This document shows, piece by piece, positions 48,859 through 60,107 of a stretch of 64,000 nt of DNA. The position numbers and the translations under genes are program-made. Numbering within the stretch: the first letter of the stretch is position 1; each line of letters begins with the position of its first letter. The notes below the pieces were generated by a model, which was not told where the DNA came from, made no database searches, and worked only from the letters and a program-made list of their open reading frames with translations. The DNA is from Ursus arctos (Eukaryota; Chordata; Mammalia; Carnivora; Ursidae), in contig NW_026623089.1 in NCBI RefSeq assembly GCF_023065955.2, forward strand, positions 33,758,767 through 33,822,766, in the 5' to 3' direction.

Positions 48859-49666
48859 GTTAACTGCACCCTTCTTAGATGCTTTTTAAAATTCATCCCT
48901 AGTTTTAATTTTGTTTATCTTTCTCCTAAAGCTTAAGTTTGAGCTTTCCAGAGATCCCCAATTATATATAATCACATCAGTATTTCCTTAGGTAATGCTC
49001 TGTTTCTTGGGCACTCTGTTCTTGATTGTCTACAGAGAATTTCTATTAGGCACAACCTTCTTTCCTGAATAACCCTCTAGGTTTTTAGCAATAGTCTCAT
49101 AGCTAAGGTTTTGGAACTTGTCCTAAAAGTCAGGAGCAGATATCTTCCTGTACCCATAATCCCTTTCCCTTACTATTGCAAATTCCAAGATGCTACAGTC
49201 CTACTCTCCTTCCTTCTTATGTTAGCCTACAGTTGCCTTTAAACCAAGACCTTGACTGTTTTAAACAGCATCAACCTTTGTTACCCTTCTGGTCAAAGGA
49301 ACTTCCTTTGTTGTCTGCATCATTATGAATGCAGATACAGTGCAATCAGATAGCAATTTATGGGGCACTTCCTTGCTATTTGCAGCCCCATATGGAGAGT
49401 AGAAGAGGGCCACCTGCAGAGCAGCAATGCCAGGAACCCGGAAGTTCTAGGACTCTTAGAGGTGTGTGCTCTCAGGTTGCACCTTTCCTAGGTAAACTGT
49501 GGGAGGTACATGAAGAAGAATTTGGTGTATTTCTTTTACCTCTTTTGTATGGAACCAGCTTTTCTCGAAAAACACATCTCTTTTGAGAATTTAAATGTTT
49601 ATGTATTTATTATTGTTGTTGTTATTGCTGCTCCTTGGCTGAGTGTTTAGATGGAGTGGTCCATGT

Positions 49667-49790
49667 TCAGTTAGCCACCGTATAGTACACATCATTAGTT
49701 TTTGATGTAGTGTTCAGTAATTCATTAGTTGCAAATAATACCCAGTGCTCATCACCACGTGTGCCCTCCTTAATACCCATCACCCGGCAG
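49667..49790 (-). repeat. L1 3' UTR fragment, antisense
   Basis: 'gttagccaccgtatagtacacatcattagtttttgatgtagtgttcagtaattcattagttgcaaataatacccagtgctcatcacca' matches the same carnivore L1 3' region as 21351-21692, but it is older and lacks a poly-T and target duplication. Confidence 0.85.
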
Positions 49791-50014
49791 AGTGGTCTAC
49801 AGAGAAAATACAACCTTTATAGATTCGATTTCTTCTCATAGACTTAGAGACTTTTTGGGTTGCCTATGAATATAAAATAAAATATGTCAATATGCAACAT
49901 CTGTGGGAAGTGTCAGTCCTATAGCTTCGGGACTTTCATATCTCTGCTGTCCTTTCACTCATCATTACTGCCATCTTCTTTAAGGAAGAGATGGCATCTT
50001 TATTTTTTGTTTTG

Positions 50015-50140
50015 GTAACAGCATTATTTAGATATAATTCACATACCATACAAATCACCAATTTAAGTGTACAGGTCAACAGTTTTTAGCATATTTACAT
50101 AGTTGTGCAGCCATCACCACAGTAGAATTTAGAACATAGG
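50015..50140 (-). repeat. Old L1M 3' fragment, antisense
   Basis: 'ttagatataattcacataccatacaaatcaccaatttaagtgtacaggtcaacagtttttagcatatttacatagttgtgcagccatcacca' is the same ancient L1 3' end seen at 19201-19541. Confidence 0.85.
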
Positions 50141-50753
50141 AAGAGGTATTGTAATGTACGGCCTTCAAGCCTGCGGTAGGAGGACCAACGGAACAGTAAC
50201 CCCCAGGGGGGGACGGAGTGGGGGCACTGCACTTATCCTACTTAGTTATTAGAGGGAGGGGATCCTCCTTACTTAACCTGTACTCTTTGAAGTCACAGGA
50301 ACAAGGTAGCCCAGGCTGCAGGGACAAGCTTCTGACGCTATAACTGTAATTAGAGTCCCCCAAGAATATGTGTGTTGCCGGAGTTGGCTGATAAAGCCAC
50401 ACCACAGACTTCTTGCGGTGGTCTGGCTAGCGATGGGAGGACTCACAGAGGTGGAAGGGGCTTCTGATGGTACTTCCTGACAGAGCTGCCAGGATCTTGA
50501 TTCTGCCAATGTGCCCAGAGGTCTGAATGGGGTGCTTGGCACATGGGTGGTGCTCAGTAACTGTATAGAGTAGATCAGGCTGATGTGTGGGAGAACAAGG
50601 ACCAGAAGCGAGCATGGAAGGCTCTCAAGTATCCTGGAGTAAGTCACTCTCATCTATCACCTGGATATCTAGAGGAGGCTCCTCACTGGTCTCCCCAGTT
50701 CAGCTTAGCCAATTCCAGTACATTCTTTACATAAAAACTTGAGTGACTTTTTA

Positions 50754-50965
50754 TTTTTTTTATTTATTTTATTTTTTTAAGATTTTATTTATTTATTTGA
50801 CAGAGATAGAGACAGCCAGCGAGAGAGGGAACACAAGCAGGGGGAGCGGGAGAGGAAGAAGCAGGCTCATAGCAGAGGAGCCTGATGTGGGGCTCGATCC
50901 CATAACGCGGGATCACGCCCTGAGCCGAAGGCAGACGCTTAACCGCCGAGCCACCCAGGCGCCCC
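50754..50965 (-). mobile_element. CAN-SINE, young arctoid form, antisense
   Basis: Antisense full-length copy with a T-rich tail, ending 'ccgagccacccaggcgcccc'. The 15-bp perfect duplication 'ttgagtgacttttta' flanks it (50739-50753 and from 50966). Confidence 0.96.
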
Positions 50966-50984
50966 TTGAGTGACTTTTTAAAAT

Positions 50985-51480
50985 CATAATGTCCTCCTTT
51001 AAACCTTTTGGTTATGTCCTACTGCCATTAGGATAAAGGTCAGAATCCTTCATTAATCCTGCCTACATGACCCTTCATGCACTACACACTTCTTTTGCCT
51101 GAGCTCTCTCTTCCTCATCTTGAGCCAGTCACAACTGGCCTTTTTCTCTCTTTTTCAGGGTCGTTGTACATACTGTTTCTTCTGCCTGCCTAATACCTAC
51201 TTTTCCTTTAGGTCTCAGCGTAATTATAATATTTTTAGGAATCCTTTCTTCAGCGGAGCTTACATGTCTGTTACAGATCATTGTCATAAAGCATCTACCA
51301 TTCCTTTGTGGCCTTAAATACCTCTGTAATGAAATATTGCTTCATTTAATGTCCATCTACTCTGTTAGACTATACAATCCATGAGGGCAGTGACTGTCTT
51401 TCATGTTAGCTACTGTATACTTAATACTTGACACATAGTGGACACATTAATTATTTGTTTTTAGATGAATAAATGAGTGT
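50985..51480 (+). repeat. L2 LINE 3' region
   Basis: 'cctactgccattaggataaaggtcagaatccttc', 'cctgcctacatgacccttcatgcac', 'cctgcctaatacctacttttcctttaggtctcagc' and the end 'ccatgagggcagtgactgtctttcatgttagctactg...cacatagtggacacattaattatttg' follow L2 order. Its last 85 bases recur at 52895-52980. Confidence 0.85.
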
Positions 51481-51601
51481 CGACTGAGAGGTAGCTCAGA
51501 TGGGAAGCCCTTAGATAGCAACCTTTGGCATAACCAGCTGCCCACCAAAGGGCACTTTGCACAGCTTTCCTTTTCTACTTCATTAAGAACACTCACTTGT
51601 G

Positions 51602-51795
51602 GGGGTACCTGGGTGGCTCAGTCGGTTAAGCGTCTGCCTTTGGCTCGGGTCATGATCCCAGGGTCCTGGGTTCAAGCCCTGCATGGGGCTCCCTGCTCAG
51701 CGTGGGGGGCCTGCTTCTCCCTCTCCCTCTGCCTGCTGCTCCCCTGCTTGTGCTGTCCCTCTCTCTGTCAAATAAATAGATAAAATCTAAAAAAG
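51602..51795 (+). mobile_element. CAN-SINE, first of a head-to-tail pair
   Basis: GGGGTACCTGGGTGGCTCAGTCGG head, full body and AAATAAATAGATAAAATCT tail. The 17-bp duplication 'aagaacactcacttgtg' is identical on both sides (51585-51601 and 51796-51812), so this is the later insertion of the pair. Confidence 0.96.
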
Positions 51796-51813
51796 AAGAA
51801 CACTCACTTGTGT

Positions 51814-52028
51814 GGGGCACCTGGGTGGCTCAATCGGTTAAGCTTCCAACTCCTGATTTTGGCTCAGGTCATGATCTCAGGGTCATGGGAATGAGCTCCA
51901 CATCGGGTTCCATGCTCAGCGGGAGTCTGCTTGAGATCATCTCCCTCTGCCCCTCCCCCTGCTCCCTTGCTCGCACACACATGCATGCTCTTTCTTGCTC
52001 TCTCTCAAATAAGTAAATCTTTAAAAAA
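51814..52028 (+). mobile_element. CAN-SINE, second of a head-to-tail pair
   Basis: GGGGCACCTGGGTGGCTCAATCGG head, 'tccatgctcagcgggagtctgcttgagat' body, and AAATAAGTAAATCTTT tail with poly-A. It is followed by 'aaaaacactcatttatg' (52029-52045), a third copy of the shared target site with three differences, which suggests this element is older than its neighbour. Confidence 0.95.
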
Positions 52029-52894
52029 AAAAACACTCATTTATGTAATAAATTTAGAATGTCAAAAAATGTTCTTTGACATTAAAGCTGGACTTACTAA
52101 CTTTAGACATGACGTGGTCCAACCTCCTTTATTTTGCAACAAGTGAGACTCTAGGAGAGGTTTGGAGACTGTCAAGAAACCTGTCAATTCAGGGCAGAGC
52201 TGCCTTTGCTCATGGGACTCCCTCCCAGAACCTTGGGCTCACCCAGGGTCCAATGTCTCTTCAACCCACTTCTTTCATGAAGTCCTTTTTCCACAGACCT
52301 TATATTTGGGATGTCTGAGTTAGATTACAGGTCCTTTGTGGGTTTTATATATGTTTCAGTAGTTCATATAACTTCCCAGGTGAACATATTCTACAGAGAG
52401 CAGAGCACATCTGGGGTTTGTTATCAAGCGTTTCTGATATGTCTGTAGGTCATTTTTAACATTAGCCAAATGAGCTGGAAAATTTTCTGTGTCTTTTTGC
52501 AGTTGCTTTGCTTTGGATTTTCACTTTTATGTTGTCTTCATATGAAACCTTTTACAAGTGAGTGCGAACCAGTGCAGCTCCACTGGATTATAGCATTTGA
52601 TTGAAATGTTTGGCATTTTAAGTGCTATAATGACCCTTGTTATGAAACATAATTATTATAAATGACACAAGTGGTGGGGAAAATAAAAAAATTAAAAAAT
52701 GTTTTAAATGATACCTACAACTTATGCTTGTTTTTACTTCCAAGGAAACATTATTAGCATCTTGAAATAAATACTTTAAAGGTTACATAAGGCATATGTT
52801 AATGGCAAATATTCACCAGTTATCAGCCAATTGGTAATTTGTCCCTGTGTTGACAATATTAAGGTTGTGTGATGCCCAGCACAGCAGTTCTTGG

Positions 52895-52980
52895 TGTCTT
52901 TCATGTAAGCTACTGAACACTTAATTCTTGACACGTAGTGGACACACATTAATTATTTGTGTTTAGATGAATAAATGAGT
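52895..52980 (+). repeat. Second copy of the L2 3' end at 51395
   Basis: 'gtctttcatgtaagctactgaacacttaattcttgacacgtagtggacacacattaattatttgtgtttagatgaataaatgagtg' aligns over about 85 bases with 51395-51479, with only about seven substitutions and one 2-base insertion. Sequence upstream of each copy differs. Confidence 0.85.
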
Positions 52981-53000
52981 GAGTTGCCTCATTTATCTTC

Positions 53001-53205
53001 TTTTTTTTTTTTTTTTAAAGATTTTATTTATTTATTTGTCAGAGATAGAGACAGCCAGCGAGAGAGGGAACACAAGCAGGGGGAGTGGGAGAGGAAGAAG
53101 CAGGCTCCCAGCGGAAGAGCCCGATGTGGGGCTCGATCCCATAATGCCGGGATCACGCCCTGAGCTGAAGGCAGCCGCTTAACGACTGTGCCACCCAGGC
53201 GCCCC
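53001..53205 (-). mobile_element. CAN-SINE, young arctoid form, antisense
   Basis: Poly-T, TTTATTTATTTGTCAGAGATAGAG, ending 'ctgtgccacccaggcgcccc'. The 16-bp duplication 'gcctcatttatcttct' flanks it. It is among the least diverged copies in the window. Confidence 0.96.
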
Positions 53206-53776
53206 GCCTCATTTATCTTCTGCCTTGGCACGCAGGAGACATGTGATATGTTCTCCTGGGTAACAGGTTCCCTAGAACACTAATAGGGTGTGGCATTTCT
53301 GGGGCATGGCCATCAGTATCTTAGAGGGGGTACACCCCATGCCCACCCGTGTCCTGGCTACACAGAGAGCTATGGTGATAGCGAAAAAGTGTTCTGTTCT
53401 GGCTTGGGAATTGTGAGATCTGAGTCAACACTCCTAGCTCTTCCCCCAGGAATGGTGTGACCTTGGACAATTTACCACCTTTTAGAGGCTTGATTTTATT
53501 GATGTTATTGATTTCATTTTCCAGTAGTCGTAAGAAGCCCAGTCTGTCTTACAGTTTGTGGTGCTGATAAACGATGACAGATGAAGGAGCGCTTTGGAAG
53601 GTGATTTGGCTGTGTAGATACTGATTTGTATTATTGCCGAGCCCAGTATTTAAATTGGGCAGTTGCCTAATCATGCATCCAAGGCCAATTTGTTGACTCT
53701 CTTTTTTTTTTCCTTTAAAGCACCTACTTAGTTCTGCTAAGGATCTTTAATATAGAGAATGAAATAGTTGAAGTTC

Positions 53777-53795
53777 ACACACACACACACACACA
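53777..53795. repeat. (CA)9 microsatellite
   Basis: A short perfect CA run followed by AATTAACACAG. No associated repeat element is recognised. Confidence 0.85.
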
Positions 53796-54481
53796 ATTAA
53801 CACAGCTGCTAATCTGCCGACACGCGGGTTGGGTGTTAGTCAAGACACACACAGAGACTCCTAAGTCCCTTTTATAGATGTAAACACCTAAATGCATTTT
53901 CCATGTAAACGGCTGAAGAAAGAAAGAAGTCCTGTCCAGAAAGAAGTATTTTTACCAGTATCTTTTCTCTGATAATGAAAAGATTTTGAACCTGAAGTTG
54001 AATAGAAGGTTAGGATTAAATTTTGCTTATAATCCGTGAATAGTGTTTCTGTGAAAAACTGAAACAGTTTAAAGTATTTAAGTACACTAAGGGCAAAAGA
54101 GGGCACCTGTACTCATTCTGTCTGTTTTAATGGTATTTTTAGAAGTGATGCCAAATGAACACTTAGGACGTGAAAGCCCTGCTAAATTCCGTTTTCTTTA
54201 TAACTCAAGGCTAGGTCACTCACATATGAAAGATTTTTGTAGTGTGAAAAATGAGATCATTAGAAAAAAGGTAATCTCTTTACATGGCCATTTTCTACCC
54301 TTTTGTCTACTCTGTGTGGTCCTAAGAAAATTCATAAAGATTGAATCAGTTAAATCTCCTTTAGTCTAACAAAAGCATATTTGATTGATATGAACAATTT
54401 CTTTATAAAAATCTGAGGGGTTCCCCCCACACACAGCTATTGTTTACCACAACTTGGTCATATTGTCTCCTAGCAATTTTT

Positions 54482-54671
54482 TAAAAGTTTTTTTTATTTA
54501 TTTTGGAGAGAGAGCATGGGAGAGGGGCAGAAGGAGAGAGGGAGACTCTCAAACAAACTCCAAGCTGAGCATGGAGCCCAATGGGGAGGCTCAATCCCAT
54601 GACCCTGAGATCATGACCTGAGCTGAAATCAAGAGTCGGCCACTTAACCGACTGAGCCACCCAGGTGCCCC
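54482..54671 (-). mobile_element. CAN-SINE, antisense, older form
   Basis: TTTTTTTTATTTATTTTGGAGAGAGAG, 'ccatgaccctgagatcatgacctgagctgaaatcaagagtcgg', ending 'gactgagccacccaggtgcccc'. 'tcctagcaattt' before and 'tcctagaaattt' after mark the target duplication. Confidence 0.94.
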
Positions 54672-54864
54672 TTCCTAGAAATTTGTAAGTTAGATGTTTA
54701 TAACTTGAAATGCATCATGCAGCAGACGTTGGTTAAAGTCTGCCAACTCAGCCAACAGAGACCTTTTTACTACTAGAAAGGATAATAGGCTGTAATCAGC
54801 CAATCTGGAGTTTGGTCCTCACTAAACCACTTACTGTATAACTTGACGGAAGAATACATAGGGG

Positions 54865-54897
54865 TGTGGGTGTCTGGGTGTGTGTATGTGTGTGTTA
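54865..54897. repeat. Imperfect (GT)n tract
   Basis: GGTGTGGGTGTCTGGGTGTGTGTATGTGTGTGTT, an interrupted GT-rich stretch. Confidence 0.8.
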
Positions 54898-55534
54898 ATG
54901 AAAGCAATTTTAGAAACTTAAAGCACTCTGTCAGTATACAGGGGTACTGAGAATACATTGATTTACATGAAACCATGACTAATATTTGAACTCTTCTGTA
55001 AGATACTCATTAGACAATCTAATTAGAATTTCACAAGATAAAAGGGGTTAAATATGTCAGGCAGGACAGGGGTACGTTGGTTGGTTATCTCAGTTTTTGA
55101 ACAGAAGGAGCTCTCAGTAGGCAGGTCCGGCCTGCCTTGCAATCTGTCCCTAAAATTAGTTCCTCTAAACCACCATTTCCTAAATTGTTTTCTGTAAAAC
55201 ATGAGTCCCTTTTGATTTTAATATCTATTTTATTTTTTTTAAGTCTTTTTCTGAGTCAGATGAGTTTGGAAATGCTTTCTTGAAGAAAGTTAAATAGACA
55301 GGTTTATTCTAAGACTTCTTAGAATCTTTTATATACCAGTCTTCATTGTGAAGACCCAAGAAGGAAACAATATGCAGTTTTTCATAAATTTTTTGATCAC
55401 GGAACTCTTCTGAAGTTTATCATCTCTTGGAAATAATGTTCTAGGAAAGCCAGTTGAGAAAATACTATGTTTTCAGCTGCTTCTTCACGCTCAAATTCAG
55501 AAGTTTAATATGTATGTAGTGGTGGTTTGGAGTT

Positions 55535-56258
55535 TTGTTGTTGTTTCAAATTTTTATTTAAATTGTAGGTAACATGTAGTGTAATATTGGTTTCAGGAGT
55601 AGAATTTAGTGATTCATCACTTACATACAATACCCGTTGCTCATCACAAGTGCCCTCCTTAATCCCCATCACCAGTTAAGCCCATCCCCTTCCTCCTCCC
55701 TTCCAGCAACCCTCGGTTTGTTCCCTATTGTTTAGAGTCTCTTACAGCTTGTTTCCCTCCCTCCTTTTTTTCTTTTCCCCCTTCCCATATGTTCCTCTGT
55801 TTTGTTTCTTAAATTTCGCATATGAGTCAAGTCATATGGTATTTGTCTTTCTCTGACTGACTTATTTCACTTTGTGTAATACCCTCTAGTTCCATCCACG
55901 TCACTACAAATGGCAAGATTTCATTTTTTTTTTTTAAGATTTTATTTATTTATTTGACAGAGAGAGACAGCGAGAGAGGGAACACAAGCAAGGGGAGTGT
56001 GAGAGGGAGAAGCAGGCTTCCTGCTGAGCAGGGAGCCCAATGTGGACCTCGATCCCAGGACCCTGGGATCTGACCTGAGCCGAAGGCAGACGCTTAATGG
56101 CTGAGCCATCCAGGCACCCCAAGATTTCATTCTTTTTCATGGCTGAATAATGTTCCGTTGTGTGTATCTGCCATATCTTCTTTATCCATTCTTCAGTGGA
56201 TGGACATTTGGGCTCTTTCCATAGTCTGGCTATTGTTGATGGTGCTGCTATAAACATT
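55535..56258 (-). mobile_element. L1 3' UTR and ORF2 end, antisense, interrupted by a SINE
   Basis: 'ggtaacatgtagtgtaatattggtttcaggagtagaatttagtgattcatcacttacatacaatacccgttgctcatc' to 'ttccatccacgtcactacaaatggcaagatttcatt', then after the SINE 'cattctttttcatggctgaataatgttccgttgtgtgtatctgcc' and 'ggatggacatttgggctctttccatagtctggctattg'. This is carnivore L1 in reverse. Confidence 0.9.
55930..56120 (-). mobile_element. CAN-SINE within L1, antisense
   Basis: Poly-T/TTTATTTATTTATTTGACAGAGAGAGACAGCGAGAGAGGG, ending 'ctgagccatccaggcacccc'. The 'aagatttcatt' target duplication lies on both sides (55914 and 56121), and the L1 text continues uninterrupted once the SINE is removed. Confidence 0.95.
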
Positions 56259-56430
56259 GTATGTTGATATAACACATTTTCTTTATCCATTAATTGATCT
56301 GTGGACACTTAGGTTGCTTCCACATCTTGACTATTGTGAATAATGCTGCAGGGAACGTGGGCCTGATTTCAATTCTTTTGACTAAATAGCCAGAAATGGG
56401 GTTGCTGGGCATATATTTTCTGTCTACAGA
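56259..56430 (-). repeat. Second, older L1 ORF2 fragment, antisense
   Basis: 'tctttatccattaattgatctgtggacacttaggttgcttccacatcttgactattgtgaataatgctgcagggaac' covers the same ORF2 segment as 56179-56254 but with different sequence, so it belongs to another L1 copy or subfamily. Confidence 0.8.
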
Positions 56431-59400
56431 GATTTGGGGTGAGGCAGGGGAAGAACTACTGCTTGGCCAGAGCTGGTGGTGGGACGTTGAAGCTGTGTTT
56501 GATAATTCCCTGTAGTATTTATAGTCCTTTGTCTTTTGATTACTTGAGATTATCTAGTGTCTCTCTCTGACATAACAGTCTCTATCTATATTAGAAGGGA
56601 AATCAGTGGTTTTGAAATCAATATGCCTTTGACAAATAACGTTCCCTTGACTATTTTGTTTTAGCTGAACGTAGAGGACCAGAGAGACTGCCTTTCGGTT
56701 AGCTAATTTGGGGCTTTCTGATACTTTTATTTAAGGAACATTGTGATAGTGAAGCCATAGCGCATAATATTTGCTTTGAATAGCATACTTTAAAATAACC
56801 CATTTTTGATTTAATGAGATGTTATCCATTGCACCTTCCTTTGCAAGTACTTCAAGTACTTCACATATTTAATCTTTTTTTCTCTCTTACCTGGAAACAT
56901 GTGGGGCCTGAATTTTAGCTACAGACTATCAAAGGCTTTATATTTTTAGCCTGCATGAAGATTAATACGACCCAGTAACCATACGAACAGAAATGCCGAT
57001 GATACTACACGTTGTCCTCAGCCACAGCTGGAATATATACGATGACTCAATAGCAAAAGATGGGCAGGTCCTCATGGCTCCTTCTCGGACTAGTTCTGCC
57101 TCAGCCTTAGCCTGCGGCTCCGACAGCCCAGCCTTTATTCTGCCGCTGCCTTTGGCCCCTGCCGGATCTGGCTTGAAAACTTCCCAGCTGTAGCTAGAGC
57201 TATGTTTGATTTGACCCTTTGAGAGGAAGCAGCACCCAGAAGTGAGTTCATATGTCATCTGAACTAATCCTTCCTGGGCTTGTTTTGAAGCTCTGGGTAT
57301 CTCAGAGCCTTTGACTAGAAATAGTTTTTAAATGGAGTTTGGGTCATCTAAAGAAAGCTATCCCTCTTCTCCGAAGAGCATGGAACCTTTTTGTCTTGTC
57401 TCTCCTTCCTAGTCTTGAACCTTGATCGCTCCTGTCCTGTTATCTCTTTTTATGTCTTCTCTCTTGGAATTGGGATAATTTTTAATTTGAAGACTCTTTA
57501 GAATGATTAAATGTTGTTCTTTCCTGCTTATATTTGAGCAATGAGGCTGCTTGTGAGAATACTAATGGGGAAAGTATCACCCCCATTTTTCTAAGTAGTT
57601 ATCTCAGTAGGACATTCAAGTTCTTTAACCCCAGAAGTCCGATAGTATTAGTCAATTAGCAGTTTGTTGGTGAGTGCTGATTCTCACTTGGAAGAGCTGG
57701 TGCACAGCTCTCATGGGGTAGGAGAAACTGAGGCCTGAAGACCATGACATAGCCGGTGAATGGATAGAGCCAGGGCGCTCTGCACTTCTGCGTTCTGGGA
57801 GGGTGGTGATGCCTTGGCAGTTATGCATTTCACAGATCTTTAATGAATTTTCTTACCCTATGTTCTCCACGTGATACACTCTTCTGCTACTAGAACACGT
57901 CCTCACCCCCAGACCCATTCCCAAGCAGCGCTGAACAAGACCAGACTAGGGGGTGAATCTATGGATTGCACGGGATACTGTCAGCTGGCCCTTCTTTGTT
58001 TCATGAAACAGAGCACTCACAGATCTCTCCGCACTCCAGAAACATATGGCAAAGGTGGCAACATAAGCACTCATAAGCACACTCGGAATTGTGGGAAAGG
58101 CACAAGGACGATTTTAAAACCTTCCTTCCCCTCACACTTGAGAATATGAAAAATAGTAAGTCCCATCCTTTGAAAGGTAAAAAGAAAATTCAAACCATTT
58201 ATTTCTTTAAATCTACCCCAGATTGCTTCTAAAATTAATAACTGTGAATTTGCTATATCTGGAAGGTTGTGGATAACTTTGTTGCTAAGGAAAAGCCATT
58301 TTCACATCACTGCTTTAATTTCCTAGGCATCTGTCATCTGTTTTCTAAACAGCAGGATTCCAGCTCATGGTCTGTTGAAACACTAAAAATTTATGTCAAT
58401 ACAATCTTTGTATTGCCTGCTGGTAGAGGACCTGCGTTAGCAACTGTAAAGACACCATGTTCGGTGGGAATGTTAATGAGGTTACTGTGATTTTTAGGCA
58501 TGGGTAGATGTACTCTGTGACACATGCCAGGGAGATTAGGAGCACATCATGTTTTAAAGCTTTAGTACACCAAATAAAATGGTTTTTCCAGGGAGTATGT
58601 TATTCCCGATGATAAAAAATGGCCTACCTGACTTCTGAGCAAGCCTTTTCATCTATCCCTATTAAATTATACCTCTTGGCCTCTTTCTCCAATTTGTCCG
58701 CTCTGACCCCATTATCTAAAATCTTTGCTTCTACTCAACTTCCAGCCCCCTGTGAGCGTGCCTTACCTGCCTTGGGGTGGCTGGGTATCTGGCAGACTTA
58801 ATTTGGTGGTTCCTGTCACCATGGGGCAGACTACAGCAGGGACCATTCTTTAGTTGTCCTTAATAGGACATTTAGAACATCACTCAAACTGAGCTTTTAC
58901 CTTGACTAATGCCCCTCTTCTCTTTTCTACAACCTTTCAGGCCCAAGGAGAGGGAATTCTGGATCTGTGAATAGTTTATATTCTCCCCGCTGCCCCCAAG
59001 AGCTGTTCGGTCATTGCTTTATTTTATTGGGAGGTCATTTTGTTGACTGATATCAAAAAAACTGCAGAAAGAAATATTTTCTGTAGCTTATTAGATACAA
59101 AACAGTGTCAGCATTGAGAACAGTTCGTTCAGGTATGGCTTTCTCTTTGTTTATATCATTCTAAATATATTATTCCCTTTATCCAGCTTATAGCTGCTTA
59201 TCCTCATTCAGCCCTTCTTATCCTTAATGGGTATCATGGTTCATCAAGAAGTTCCACGTATTTGTCAGCATCCTTGGGCGTGGCCATCTCCTTTAGGTGT
59301 GTTGTGTGACTCCAGTGTCCCTCTGTAGGAAGTTTTCATCTCCTGTACCTGCAGATCCCTTTAAAGCAGAAGGTCTATTTCATGATATGACTGGCTTTGC

Positions 59401-59651
59401 ATAGCATTGTAATATTTGGACTTTAATAATGGAAGTGTCGATCAGTAATATGATCCCAATGGGTTGGTGTCTCCATGTGTTACAGTTTATTGGTAACAGA
59501 GAAACCCTCATTTTTATTTTAATAGCTACATGTCTGTGTATTGGGAAAAACAGAATCTGGATAGTCAAGTAAAACATCATGTAATAGTAGATAGCATTAA
59601 GGTACAGCAAAAATTACAAATGGTTTGGGAGTGCCTTTAAGAAACCCTCAC

Positions 59652-60044
59652 AGGAGCCTGGGTGGCTCCGATGGTTAGACGTCTCTTTTTTTTTTTTTTT
59701 TTTTAAGATTTTATTTATTTACTTGACAGAGAGACAGCCAGCGAGAGAGGGAACACAAGCAGGGGGAGTGGAGAGGAAGAAACAGGCTCCCAGCAGAGGA
59801 GGGAGCCCAATGCGGGGCTCGATCCCAGGACCCTGGGATCACGTCCTGAGCTGAAGGCAGATGCTTAACGACCGAGCCACCCAGGCGCCCCTAGACGTCT
59901 GACTCTTGATTTTGGCTCAGGTCATGATCGAGCCTCACGGCTGGCTCTGTGCTTGGCAGGGAGTCTGCTTGAAGATTTCTCTTCCTCTCCCTCTGTCCCT
60001 CCCCTCTCTCTCTTCTCTCTCTCTCTCTCAAATCTTTAAAAAAA
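59652..60044 (+). mobile_element. CAN-SINE host copy, split by an antisense CAN-SINE
   Basis: The head 'ggagcctgggtggctccgatggttagacgtct' is cut at 59684. It resumes at 59892 with 'tagacgtctgactcttgattttggctcaggtcatgatcgagcc', the body, a CT-rich stretch and a short A tail. Confidence 0.93.
59685..59891 (-). mobile_element. CAN-SINE, young form, inserted in another SINE
   Basis: Poly-T, TTTAAGATTTTATTTATTTACTTGACAG, ending 'ccgagccacccaggcgcccc'. The 9-bp duplication 'tagacgtct' lies on both sides within the host SINE (59676-59684 and 59892-59900). Confidence 0.96.
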
Positions 60045-60054
60045 GTTAATAAAA

Positions 60055-60092
60055 TAAAATGGTTAATTTTTTATGACTTTAACCTCAATTAA
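60055..60092 (+). repeat. L1M 3'-end tract, left arm of a distant inverted repeat
   Basis: The 38 bases beginning 'taaaatggttaatttttt' are the reverse complement (37/38) of 61666-61703. Both resemble the terminal region of ancient L1 3' UTRs. Confidence 0.8.
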
Positions 60093-60107
60093 GAAAAATT
60101 GATTTCA

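Noticed and set aside
7181..53182. A recurrent 60-100-codon open frame (containing ILFIY.TEIETASERGNTSRGSGRGRSRL) at about 7.2, 17.1, 32.1, 50.8 and 53.0 kb on the plus strand
   Set aside because: It is the antisense translation of the young CAN-SINE, repeated because the SINE is repeated. It is not a gene family.
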